Origin: Cudoniella acicularis
Taxonomy: Eukaryota; Ascomycota; Leotiomycetes; Helotiales; Helotiaceae
DNA: 17,698 bases
Reading direction: 5' to 3'
NCBI GenBank assembly: GCA_013054445.1
Contig: JAAMPI010001214.1
Location: 1-17,698, forward strand
Below the pieces are notes generated by a model. The model was given only the letters and a program-made list of their open reading frames with translations, did no database searches and was not told the origin of the DNA. How positions within the stretch are numbered: position 1 is the first letter of the stretch; each line of letters opens with the position of its first letter. This document shows positions 1 to 7,800 of the stretch, piece after piece. Both the position numbers and the translations under genes were made by a program.

Positions 1-429
1 ACGAAGGCCAGGAGGCTTGAAATGAGTTGTTTGTAGGAGCGTAATACCTGCGTCTTCTGCGATATCTAGCCAAGGTTTGCCTTTGTCGTCGAGGGAGACT
101 GTAGAATCGTCAAGGTAGTCGCTGATCGTAGCTGTCTCGGTCCGTGTAAGCCCTCTCTTTCTTCCCCGCGGATCAGGGCCAGAATCAGGCTGGTTGTGAC
201 GCGTTCTAACTTGCTTTGAGGCTAGAATTCGAGTTTGGACGCGCTCAGCTACGCCAGTGACTTTGCGGACAAGTGATTGAGGTATTGGGATACCAAGTTC
301 TTGAGAAAAGAGCTTTGCGTAAAGGACTCCGGATCGCTGGGGTGTTTTAGCCTGTCCTTCTGAGAAAGAGAGATCAATTGGAGGTGTGAAATGGCGTGCG
401 CGGGACTTGCGGGTTCTAATACGACCCAT
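1..429 (-). CDS. Transposase-like protein, N-terminal part (Tc1/mariner type), runs off window
   Basis: The frame opens at an ATG at 429-427 and stays open for 143 codons to the window edge, so only the N-terminal part is visible. The start is basic (MGRIRTRKSRARHFTPPIDL). A likely helix-turn-helix stretch follows, around LGIPIPQSLVRKVTGVAERV (residues about 45-65). Then comes RTRHNQPDSGPDPRGRKRGL and a WLDIAEDAGI segment. From memory, this RTxHN-PDPRGRKR-LT-WLDIAEDAG layout occurs in many ascomycete transposases of the Tc1/mariner kind, where this part binds the terminal inverted repeats; no search could be run. The DDE catalytic domain would lie left of base 1, so integrity and activity cannot be judged. 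It is divergent from the HET gene, with 247 bases between the two starts. It could also be a domesticated derivative. Confidence 0.6.
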   Translation of the reverse strand, partial: MGRIRTRKSRARHFTPPIDLSFSEGQAKTPQRSGVLYAKLFSQELGIPIPQSLVRKVTGVAERVQTRILASKQVRTRHNQPDSGPDPRGRKRGLTRTETATISDYLDDSTVSLDDKGKPWLDIAEDAGITLLQTTHFKPPGLR

Positions 430-676
430 ATTAAGCTATAGAAGGCGAAATAGTTGGTTTGTTTACATGTAAATATCGAGGCTTTAGTGCTGGTGCACGT
501 GCCAATTTCGGCTATTTATTTCGGATATGAAGAGGCTGTGTCAACCTGAATGCAGCGTGCGTTAGCGTCACCGGTCGTGGATGACGAGGCTTTTCAGCTG
601 AACTTAACCTCTATCAATTAATTTTGAGTCGTTGACATTAAACCTCAAGAGAAAAGCAACCACTAAATCACCAATC
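430..676. promoter_or_regulatory. Shared upstream region between transposase-like gene and HET gene
   Basis: This 247-base gap separates two divergent starts and must hold both 5' regions. The only clear motif is the palindrome GCACGTGC at 495-502, an E-box-like core (CACGTG) bound by bHLH factors in fungi. If the left gene is an intact transposon, its right terminal inverted repeat should also lie here, but it cannot be recognised without the other end. I see no convincing TATA box for either gene. Confidence 0.3.
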
Positions 677-2503
677 ATGGCTCTTACCTTTTACGAACAA
701 GATCTTGATGTCACAAAACAAGAAATCAGACTTCTAGAGTTGCTACCCGGTCAATCCAAAGACAGAGTATCTTGCGTTCTGAAGGTCATTTCTCTTCAAG
801 ATGGGCAAACCTCCGTCCCGTATGAAGCGCTCTCTTATGTGTGGGGCGAGATCGAAGGAACAGCTCCAATACAAGTCTGTGGAGGGGACTTCGAGATAAC
901 CCGTAATCTCCGAGCGGCGCTACGACGGCTACGACATAAAGATCGCAGCCGGCTTCTTTGGGTCGACGCAGTATGTATCAACCAGAGAAATATACAAGAG
1001 CGAAATGACCAAGTCCGCCTGATGGGTTCAGTATACGAAAAAGCTAGTAAGGTTGTGGTGTGGTTAGGTGTTGCAGCAGACGATACCAAGGAGACAGTCG
1101 AATTTATTCGTCGCATGGCTGGAGATAACAAAATTCATTGGACCCCGCAAAAAGGCCATATGGTAGCTGGAGGAGAAGCTCCGGGTGCCATACATGGTCT
1201 TCAAGACTTGGCTTTATTCGTTTTCTTCCGCCGTTCATGGTGGACCCGTATGTGGACACTTCAAGAAATCGCGAAAGCAAAAGAGGTGGTATTCACCTGT
1301 GGCAAGTTCACAATACCTGGCGAAGTCATGAACTCTCTTGTTGAAAGCTTCTTCATACACTGCCCGAAATGTTGTACCAACATGAATTATCAAAGTTCAG
1401 GCGTTGACGCACTGCCCGATCTTGAAAACCGCATGGTAGAGATCTCGACAATAGAAAGGCTCAGAAAAAGCAGACAAAGACAAGAATTTCTCCAGCTGGC
1501 TCGCCTCTACAGACACCGCAATGCCACGGACCCCCGAGATATGATTTATGGCTTACTTGGAATGTCCTCGGATTTGGATGATGGAATTATAAACTACAGA
1601 CCATCCGTTCCTGAGACCTACGAAATTGCGACCCTGGAAATAATCTCTCGAATCGGCAACCTAGATATTTTCAGTCACATCTTGGAACATGAGTTTAGAG
1701 GTGGTAAAGGAGGATACGGCGGAGGCGGCATAAGGGGTTTACCGTCATGGGTTCCCGATTGGAGCGAGGAATATAAGTTTACGACTCTTCGTTTTGCCTC
1801 TTTTCGACAAGAAGCATTCGAGTTGTTCAACGCATCGGGTTCTGTCCCTATGAATAGGGTTTCTGTCGCACCTGGACAGCTAGCCCTCGATGGACTTGAC
1901 TTTGATGAGGTGGAGAAATTTGGATCGCAAAGGAGGGTGGCAAATATGGAAGAGAATGACATCTATGGCAAGTGGCGGCTTCTAGCAAATGTCGACAAAA
2001 GCCCAGAGCATCCATATGTTGGCGGCAAAACTACAATAGATGCTTACTGGAGAACACTTTGTTACAATATGAGCGTTAATGAAGGGAAGGAAGCAACGAC
2101 TGAAGACCGGATGTTGCATGATGAGTGGTGGTGGGGTGCTATTCTTTCCGAGAGTAGGCCAAGCCACTGGGTTTACAAACAGAAACAGAGGGAAAATATT
2201 AAAGGAGTTTCCCGCATGTCCAATATAATTGCATCTTGCACCGCTGGACGAAGGTTTTTCATTACAAAGAAGGGTTATTTTGGGATCGGGCCAGCAGGAA
2301 TAGTCGTGGGAGATCGAGTTTGCATTCTTTTTGGGGGTAAGACGCCTTTTATTCTTCGGAAAACACTGAAGCAGTCAGAAATGAACTCGGATATGGACTT
2401 TGAGTATGTTGGGGATACCTACATCCATGGGTTGATGGGTGGAGAAGCTGTTAAATTGATGGAAAGCGGGGAACTTTCATCGCAGGCGTTTACTTTGTCT
2501 TGA
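677..2503 (+). CDS. HET-domain (heterokaryon incompatibility) protein, intact
   Basis: The frame encodes 608 residues from the first ATG (677) to TGA (2501-2503) without an intron. The frame also extends 15 codons upstream, but only to a TTG, so ATG 677 is preferred. All three hallmark blocks of the HET domain (PF06985) are present: YEALSYVWG at residues 49-57, LWVDAVCINQ at 94-103 leading to WLG at 129-131, and RSWWTRMWTLQEI at 186-198. The C-terminal half, with PSWVPDWS and a late GDTYIHGLMGGEAV segment, is typical of long stand-alone HET proteins. No ankyrin, NACHT or WD repeats follow. HET proteins act in the cytoplasm, and some trigger programmed cell death when unlike hyphae fuse. Whether this copy works in incompatibility is unknown; fungi carry dozens. 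The reading frame shows no break. Confidence 0.93.
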   Translation: MALTFYEQDLDVTKQEIRLLELLPGQSKDRVSCVLKVISLQDGQTSVPYEALSYVWGEIEGTAPIQVCGGDFEITRNLRAALRRLRHKDRSRLLWVDAVCINQRNIQERNDQVRLMGSVYEKASKVVVWLGVAADDTKETVEFIRRMAGDNKIHWTPQKGHMVAGGEAPGAIHGLQDLALFVFFRRSWWTRMWTLQEIAKAKEVVFTCGKFTIPGEVMNSLVESFFIHCPKCCTNMNYQSSGVDALPDLENRMVEISTIERLRKSRQRQEFLQLARLYRHRNATDPRDMIYGLLGMSSDLDDGIINYRPSVPETYEIATLEIISRIGNLDIFSHILEHEFRGGKGGYGGGGIRGLPSWVPDWSEEYKFTTLRFASFRQEAFELFNASGSVPMNRVSVAPGQLALDGLDFDEVEKFGSQRRVANMEENDIYGKWRLLANVDKSPEHPYVGGKTTIDAYWRTLCYNMSVNEGKEATTEDRMLHDEWWWGAILSESRPSHWVYKQKQRENIKGVSRMSNIIASCTAGRRFFITKKGYFGIGPAGIVVGDRVCILFGGKTPFILRKTLKQSEMNSDMDFEYVGDTYIHGLMGGEAVKLMESGELSSQAFTLS

Positions 2504-3055
2504 GTGGAAAGGATTCGTCTAAGAAACAACCTTCTATATCAATGACTTCGATTTCTTGTCTGCGCAGCTTGAGATATCATAATACCTTTACATCGGTAAC
2601 GAGTACGGATTCCATAAATTTCGATATCGGCATTAGCTCTGGCTTCCGTTCCGGCTTGGGTTCGTTCTCGGGATTCTCGTCGGCTTCTCGGGATTGTCTT
2701 CGGCTCACTAATCCAGCTTTTGCCTGACCCATTGGTCTATCCTTACACCTATCCCTCTCAATACTGAGAAAATAAACGCGGTTGAAGTGAGGTGCACAGA
2801 AGGTCAAGAATCGTTGTCAACGTGGGGTTCACGTCGGCTAAAATAAGGGCAAAATAGAGATAAGGGGGAAGTAAACAAAAGATTTGGGATACAAGTACAA
2901 AAATTTCAGGAAGATTCACTTAACCATCATCGTAAATCTTGTGTAAGGATTGTACTCTGCCATGTTCATTTGGAATGTTATCTGTTCTTCGAATCTTCGC
3001 TGGGTTGGGGGTTTCCGGGTAAATCTGTCCCGGATCTTCGGAATGGCTCTTCCCC
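2504..3055. other. Non-coding downstream region of HET gene
   Basis: I found no supportable gene here. An AATAAA at 2771-2776 could serve the HET transcript as a polyadenylation signal, though it lies about 270 bases past the stop. Bases 2640-2705 are built from short TTC/TCGG-type repeats, which create short open frames in several phases (Gly/Ser/Phe-rich on plus, Glu/Pro/Lys-rich on minus). Neither looks like a conserved protein. Confidence 0.4.
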
Positions 3056-3391
3056 TCATGACCTTCCAAAAAGCCTCTCAGCTGTCATTTCATAGCGGAA
3101 ATACCTCTTCTTCCCTGTCTCCACGTACATCTCGTCACAGTAGGCGTGAATCTCAGCACGTGAAACGGAGTAAGCACGGGTGAATTTTCCTGTGCACTGT
3201 TTCTGATTCTTCGCCCTCGCAACACCAAGATGAATACGTCGTACGACTCTATCGCTCGTGTTCGAGGGTAGGGGAGGAAGAGGAGGAAAACTGGTAGATT
3301 TTGGGGAGTGTTGCGGAGGTAGATGGATAGGTAGGGAGATCTTGAGTTGGAGATGAGGTGAGGTTCGTTCATTCAGGGTGGGTGTTTGCAT
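3056..3391 (-). CDS. Possible small hypothetical protein (111 aa)
   Basis: An ATG-initiated frame of 111 codons. The first 50 residues are Pro/Ser-rich and low in complexity. The remainder is mixed and more protein-like, with segments such as RRIHLGVARAKNQ, SRAEIHAYCDEMYVETG and RYFRYEMTAERLFG. I do not recognise a family. No flanking exons with matching phase were found, and a second overlapping minus-strand frame of 95 codons is also open, which weakens the case. It may be a relic of a longer gene, a small orphan gene or chance. No signal peptide or membrane segment is evident. Confidence 0.2.
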   Translation of the reverse strand: MQTPTLNERTSPHLQLKISLPIHLPPQHSPKSTSFPPLPPLPSNTSDRVVRRIHLGVARAKNQKQCTGKFTRAYSVSRAEIHAYCDEMYVETGKKRYFRYEMTAERLFGRS

Positions 3392-4422
3392 GGAGCGGAC
3401 TGTTTTCTATTGATGCGACTCATTGGTATTATCTACTCCCCTATATCGTCCGTCGTTCTTTAAACCGACTTCGCGTCTGACAGTGGTTATCTCGTGCGAT
3501 CTGCGAGCGTCGACGTTACTACCCTGTCCTGCCACTCGACATGGATGCCGCTTTTCACCGCGGCATCAGTATATCAGGTCGTTGTGGCGGAGGTCCCTTG
3601 ATTCGAACATCTTCGTCAAGAACACGGAAACGATATGTACTGGTTACGCATATTATTTTTGGGCTGGGCGTGCTTGCTACTAGGAAAATATTTTTGTGCC
3701 AGGGAGGATATTTAAGCAAACCGTATCAGCCGTAGTGGTGGAGGAGCTCCTTCTTGAGCTGCCCGATGTGGGTGGTGGAGAAGAAGGAAAAATGATTGTT
3801 GTCCATAGTTTCATAGGCTGTGTTAATCCGCAAAGAATTAATACTCATGGAAATGTTCTAGTGCACTTCCATGAAGCGGAGGGAGAGGAGAAAATGAGTA
3901 TGACATCAGGGACACTCTGGAAAATAGAGTGAGTGGACTTGGGACCCACAAAATGTTGAGCAAGGGGAGGAAGAAGGGAAGGAAGTGGGGACGCAATTGC
4001 AGAAAGACGGTCATCTTTGTGTAGAACCAGGTTGCTTTACATCCAAGGGCTCCCCCACGATGGAATATTACACCCTGTATTTCAATGAAATAATGCAGGA
4101 TGCTCTTAAGAGGGCAGATGAAGATAATACACGCGCCGCGCACCGAAACGGAAGATATTGAGCAAGTGGAGGAAGAGTTTGGTTTCGGGGAATACAGGTA
4201 GCAGAGTAAAGTCCTAAGATGCTAGTGGTCTCTTTTATGTATTGCATCACATCCGCAGCCAAGTATAAGGGGATGATCCAAACAACCTCTGAAGTGATGC
4301 CGTAGTTTCACGGACAATATCATTAAATCTACGACTTTTTAGTTGACACTTATTATTAGATCATGTGCGGGAGGCCAAAACTACAGATAAACTCGAGACC
4401 CTGATAGAAGGCCATGTTATAT
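3392..4422. other. Gene-poor stretch, nothing convincing
   Basis: Only short overlapping frames occur here (at most about 100 codons), none with recognisable motifs. One 64-codon plus frame (3541-3735) has a hydrophobic segment but no other support. A purine-rich 20-base segment near 3956 recurs imperfectly near 4158 (GAGCAAG-GGAGGAAGA core). Confidence 0.35.
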
Positions 4423-4485
4423 ATATGATAGTCAAGAGAGTTCGTCCTTAGTAACGAAGTCGACATCACACAAGAAAGAGAAGGC

Positions 4486-4541
4486 ACCGCCAACGACACC
4501 AACAACACCAACAACAGCACCTACGACGACATCAACAACAC
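4486..4541 (+). repeat. AAC/ACC trinucleotide-type low-complexity tract
   Basis: The plus strand is built from imperfect ACN triplets (for example CAACAACACCAACAACA) and reads as a run of Thr, Pro and Ala in one frame. That frame is open from about 4397 to the TAG near 4632 but has no ATG. It is probably slippage-type repeat sequence beside a coding relic. Confidence 0.55.
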
Positions 4542-4572
4542 TGGCTATTGCACTTGGTAAACAAAGATCTGA

Positions 4573-5019
4573 GGAACGGGTTGGAAATGGGGGTTTGTGT
4601 CATCTGGTCAACTGGAGTCGATTGAAAAGGTAGAGGAGATAGCAGCCCATCCCACGGACAGTGAAACGCTCACCGCAGACCAAGTAATCGCATACTGGAA
4701 TTCCTTGGTTGAAACCTCTGCCAACAATGGTATCAAGGAACGAATTGAACCTCCCCCTTTTGAGGCACCCTTACCCCTGACAATATCCGCGCCCTATAGT
4801 AGACCACCCTCACTGCCACGCTCAACCGCCAAGTCCTGCGTGGTCAAGCTGAGAGAGATCAAGCCAACGAAGAGGCGCAACAACACCCATAAACTCATAG
4901 CAAAAGAAGCTGTAGGCCCCACTAGATCGTTTTCACAATCAGCGAACCCTGTATTCAGAAGGAAGCTTGGCATTGTAAGGCTTGTCATTTACTTGCTACT
5001 ATTCTTGTTTAAATTATAG
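4573..5019 (+). pseudogene. ATG-less coding relic or orphan exon
   Basis: A plus frame is open from just after TGA 4570-4572 to TAG 5017-5019 (about 148 codons), but it contains no ATG at all. The reading is protein-like: an acidic start (ESIEKVEEIAAHPTDSE), LTADQVIAYWNSLVE, then a Pro/Ser- and Lys/Arg-rich part (PPPFEAPLPL, REIKPTKRRNN). Near the end, GTAAGG at 4975 followed by a T-rich tract and TTATAG resembles a short intron. An upstream Thr-rich frame could be an earlier exon, but no donor/acceptor pair with matching phase was found. I do not recognise the family. A decayed gene or mobile-element remnant is most likely, an internal exon of a gene with an unseen start less so. Confidence 0.25.
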
Positions 5020-5206
5020 CTGCTACAGTAGAAGGTGAAGCGGGTGTGGCTCCTCGACGCGGCATCGCCGATGCATAGCTCCACCTTGGTTTGACCCCAA
5101 CCCAGCTGATCTTAAACCCATTTGTCAGTGAACTGTGCTGTTGCATGCTATGTGAGGGACAACCGCACTAACTAAACCGACGAAAAGAAGATCGCCGGTA
5201 GTAAGT

Positions 5207-5231
5207 CTGCTAGATGTTAGACATTTAGCAG
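5207..5231. repeat. Short hairpin, 11-bp stem
   Basis: CTGCTAGATGT (5207-5217) and ACATTTAGCAG (5221-5231) form an inverted repeat around the loop TAG. The single mismatch would be a G-U wobble in RNA. Confidence 0.6.
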
Positions 5232-5280
5232 TAGTGGTGCCGCGTCAGGGAGGAGTTACAATAATGTCCAGTATTACTAG

Positions 5281-5492
5281 GAGATTCATCTGCACGAATA
5301 AAGGGGGCGAGGGGTCAGCTAGTCAACATCAAACAGAGGTGGAGATTCATGCCGCATTAATAGTACGTCCAAGAGAGTTATACTAAGGGCCAGCGGCATC
5401 GTGAGATTCATGTAATTCTTCGCAAGGCGGAATCACATGAACCTCGGTATAGCGCTTTCGTAACGCAAACCTCGATAGCTATATGAATCTCA
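5281..5492. repeat. GAGATTCAT motif: three direct copies at 61-base spacing plus an inverted copy
   Basis: GAGATTCAT occurs at 5281-5289, 5342-5350 and 5403-5411, each start exactly 61 bases from the next. The inverted form ATGAATCTC is at 5483-5491. A degenerate inverted copy, ATGAACCTC, lies at 5437-5445. It forms with the third direct copy an imperfect stem (5403-5419 with 5429-5445) whose two non-pairing positions are transitions. The sequence between copies is not repeated, so this is not a simple tandem array. Confidence 0.55.
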
Positions 5493-5559
5493 TGATGATC
5501 AACCAGCGAACCAGTTATCCAAATCATCCGCTACAGTTATCCAACTAGCCGCCGAGATA

Positions 5560-5620
5560 AAACTAGTATAAATCCTCTTCCTAATATAACATCACATCTG
5601 CGTAAACATCACCATGTACA
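5560..5620 (+). promoter_or_regulatory. Promoter-like segment with TATA box, no convincing gene
   Basis: AGTATAAATCC at about 5575-5585 resembles a TATA box and is followed by a pyrimidine-rich start-site-like stretch. The first downstream ATG, at 5613, gives only four codons before TAA. A frame overlapping it runs from about 5604 to TAG near 5776 and reads VQELNPLAEHLDPLLGRAK, but it has no ATG of its own. This may be the promoter of a lost gene or of an untranslated RNA. Confidence 0.2.
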
Positions 5621-5776
5621 GGAACTAAACCCGTTAGCAGAGCACCTTGACCCCCTTCTAGGCAGAGCAAAAACCAGGAGAAAGAGAAAAGAAGCAGGCG
5701 AGCTTCGTATCGAAAGTTTCGAATCAAGGAGTAAACTAAGTGCTACCGAATTTCATTTCATAAAACCGCCCCTATA

Positions 5777-5794
5777 GACGTCAAGGTGACGTAA
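5777..5794. promoter_or_regulatory. Paired CRE-like sites (bZIP type)
   Basis: GACGTCA at 5777-5783 and TGACGTAA at 5787-5794 sit three bases apart. Both are close to the ATF/CREB consensus TGACGTCA. A CACGTG E-box follows at about 5822. No gene start is near, so function is doubtful. Confidence 0.25.
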
Positions 5795-5989
5795 TAGAAT
5801 AATAAGGCTGAGCCCTTTATCACGTGTATGTAGGCGAATGTGGATCCAAAATTAGTTCCAGAGGAATCTCGGTCGTAGAGGAGCCAAATAGGATCTGCGC
5901 TTCGAGACAAGGAAAGTGCAACCGGGCCTCAAGGGAGTCAAAACAAGCCCCTTTGGACGCTTAAATGGCCTCTTAATATATGCTTAGGC

Positions 5990-6400
5990 TAACTCTGCCG
6001 CCGTCCACTATTGCTTACCACTACCCACCTGCCTCCTACCTTCGCTTCGCCCTTACTCACCTTAGCTCACCCAGGATTACCGATAAAGCAGCCCTGCTCA
6101 CCTTTCCGAACAGAAACAGATTTCATTCAGGTTGGGATTCAGGTTAAACAACCATCTGTTCTAAATTCTATTCGAGGGCCTCTGACGTCTTCTACCTTCT
6201 ACTTTCCACTAACTCTCTAAAGTGCCTAAATCCTTTCTCTACTGGGTACCTTCTTGCCCCTGCCCTCCTGCCCTCCTGCCTGGTCCTTGGTCCTGGTCCT
6301 AGCTCCTAGGCCTCTGGCTAGCTGGGTGTGTGTGCGTGTTTGTGTAAAAGAGAGAGAGAAGAGAGAGGAAAAAACGCAAGGTAAAAAGGGAGCAGAGGCT
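5990..6400. repeat. Strand-asymmetric tract: pyrimidine-rich, then purine-rich
   Basis: From about 5998 to 6310 the plus strand is rich in C and T, with short tandem units (TGCCCTCC repeated at 6261-6278, GGTCCT-type units at 6282-6300). It then switches to a GT tract (6326-6345) and a GA tract (6347-6371). CT-rich tracts of this kind are common in promoters and 5' leaders of well-expressed fungal genes, but no gene follows here. Confidence 0.45.
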
Positions 6401-6493
6401 CATACACTGTGGGGCTGACTCGGCAGGGCCCTGTTACTGGCCCTGGCCCTAGCGCGCCCCTTGGAGAGTGAAATTCGCTATATATAATACCTA

Positions 6494-6610
6494 TAAAGTA
6501 ATTTAAGTTACTTTACAGACGCAAAGAGACCACGCTGAACCAAAATTGCTATAGGCCCTCAGCGGCAATTCCCTATAGTTTGAACCAGAAGTCTAGGATT
6601 CCTGGACTTC
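6494..6610. repeat. Group of small inverted repeats
   Basis: TAAAGTAA (6494-6501) pairs perfectly with TTACTTTA (6508-6515). AATTGC (6544-6549) pairs with GCAATT (6565-6570), and the adjoining CTATAGG (6549-6555) pairs with CCTATAG (6572-6578). GAAGTCTAGG (6588-6597) pairs with CCTGGACTTC (6601-6610), with one U-G wobble and a loop of three. These could be leftovers of transposon ends or structured RNA; no gene is attached. Confidence 0.5.
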
Positions 6611-6757
6611 GACTTTCGTATGGGCTCCCGGGAAACAGTATATTCTAACGAACGCAGAAAAGTGATGATATACTTTGTATTTGGGGAATAGCGTAGTACT
6701 TGAGAGGAGAGGGCTATGCCCTAAACCCCTAAGTCACCGGCTGCGAATGATATATAC

Positions 6758-6791
6758 GAAGAAAGAAAAGAAAGAAAAGAAAAAAGAGAGG
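6758..6791 (+). repeat. GAAA-type microsatellite
   Basis: An imperfect purine run built from GAAA and GAAAA units, ending in GAGAG. It accounts for the Phe/Leu-rich stretch seen when the minus strand is translated, which is not taken as a gene. Confidence 0.7.
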
Positions 6792-7014
6792 ATATCTGTA
6801 GTGAAATAGGGGATAGTGGGTATGAGAGTTAAAATCGTGGAAATGTGCGCTGATGCCTGGCAGCCTGACCTTTGCGAGAGGGGCTCTCTCCTGTATAAAA
6901 GCCTGTACAAAGGGCCCGGAACAACATATCACTTTATCGACATCAATATATCGAAGTCCTCGATACATTAGATATCGCCAATAGCACATTTCCCTCCCTG
7001 TGGCCACAAACTCA

Positions 7015-7296
7015 GTCTGTTTCGAGAAGATTTAGTTGCGTCGAGGCTAGTTTTGACCACCGGCCATCTGCCAAATCCTCGTCTTGTATGTATTCGGGGT
7101 ACTCGGAGTATCACCTGGCCTTGTTCAAGTATTCCTGTACCAATGCGTCTTCGAGGCTCTGTTCTTCAAGCTCTGGCTTTGGCGCGAGTTTGTCGACGGG
7201 AGGAGCAGAAACATCGCAATGCAAGCAGAAATGGGTATCCTCTTCCTGGAGATCCTGTTCTTCGTTGTCAAGGCCTCGGCCTTCCGTATCGATTGA
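7015..7296 (-). pseudogene. Possible decayed coding fragment with one in-frame stop
   Basis: Read on the minus strand, 7296 to 7015 is open except for one TGA at 7113-7111, giving 94 codons. The product is acidic (LDNEEQDLQEEDTHFCLHCD, later PKPELEEQSLEDALVQEYL and EYPEYIQDEDLADGRW) and contains a CLHC pair. The stop could have arisen from CGA by C-to-T change, as in repeat-induced point mutation. The opposite strand in register is also open (7084-7296) and reads as a Phe/Leu-rich product. That is the expected mirror of Glu/Lys codons, so only one of the two can be meaningful. No family recognised. Confidence 0.22.
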
Positions 7297-7485
7297 TCAG
7301 TGATCACTCGCATCTCTCAGCAATCCCCTCGGATGCTATAAACTTACACTTGCTGCAGCCCGCATTTGTCGAGCCTGTATCTCGTCCGCCCAGGTCCGTC
7401 GATTCAGGTTAAGAGGTAAGAGGGGTTTTGTCTATTGCTCTTATCCGAGGTCGAGGCCGCAGTTTTGTAGCCGGCAGATCAATCT

Positions 7486-7689
7486 GTGGTGTTCGTGTCT
7501 GCCTGTTCTCGCTTCAGCGTCCTGTCATCAGCCTCCATAGCCTTACATCGAGAGCCACCCGACGACGGGGATGCTTATTATGGCATCAGGCAACAAGGCA
7601 TCAGCAGAGACACATACAAATTCAACAACGCTGCTTTATTTCACGAAGAAGATTACTTAGAAATATTTTCTATCGTAAATAAGTCTTAA
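7486..7689 (+). pseudogene. Possible 3' coding relic
   Basis: A plus frame ending at TAA 7687-7689 starts only at a GTG. Its last 50 codons are protein-like (EPPDDGDAYYGIRQQGISRD, then FNNAALFHEEDYLEIFSIVN). No ATG and no clear upstream exon were found. It ends exactly where the very AT-rich island begins. I do not recognise it. Confidence 0.15.
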
Positions 7690-7800
7690 TTATAATATAA
7701 CCAATTAACGTAAATTTATAATTTTAAAAACACCTAAATTATTATAATTATTAAATTATTAAGAATAGGTTATAATAAGTTTTATAGCTATTACTTTAAA
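7681..7800. other. Very AT-rich island
   Basis: I count 16 G or C in these 120 bases (about 13%), against roughly balanced composition on either side. The sequence is dominated by TAAT, ATTA and TATAA words. Fungal causes include repeat-induced point mutation, an AT-rich spacer or a small AT-rich insertion. It lies about 350 bases upstream of the large gene's start. Confidence 0.6.

Noticed and set aside
632..676. Upstream extension of the HET frame by 15 codons
   Set aside because: It begins with TTG; the ATG at 677 is a normal start and the HET motifs lie well inside.
3541..3735. 64-codon plus frame with an ATG and a hydrophobic segment
   Set aside because: Short, unrecognised, in a gene-poor region with several equally long frames; no supporting motif.
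3838..4143. 101-codon minus frame
   Set aside because: Its Phe/Leu/Pro richness comes from purine-rich plus-strand sequence; no family resemblance.
3956..4178. Imperfect 20-base direct repeat (GAGCAAG-GGAGGAAGA)
   Set aside because: Low-complexity purine sequence; too short to claim a duplication or element ends.
6729..7007. 92-codon minus frame
   Set aside because: Its C-terminal Phe/Leu run is the translation of the GAAA microsatellite; the rest has no motif.
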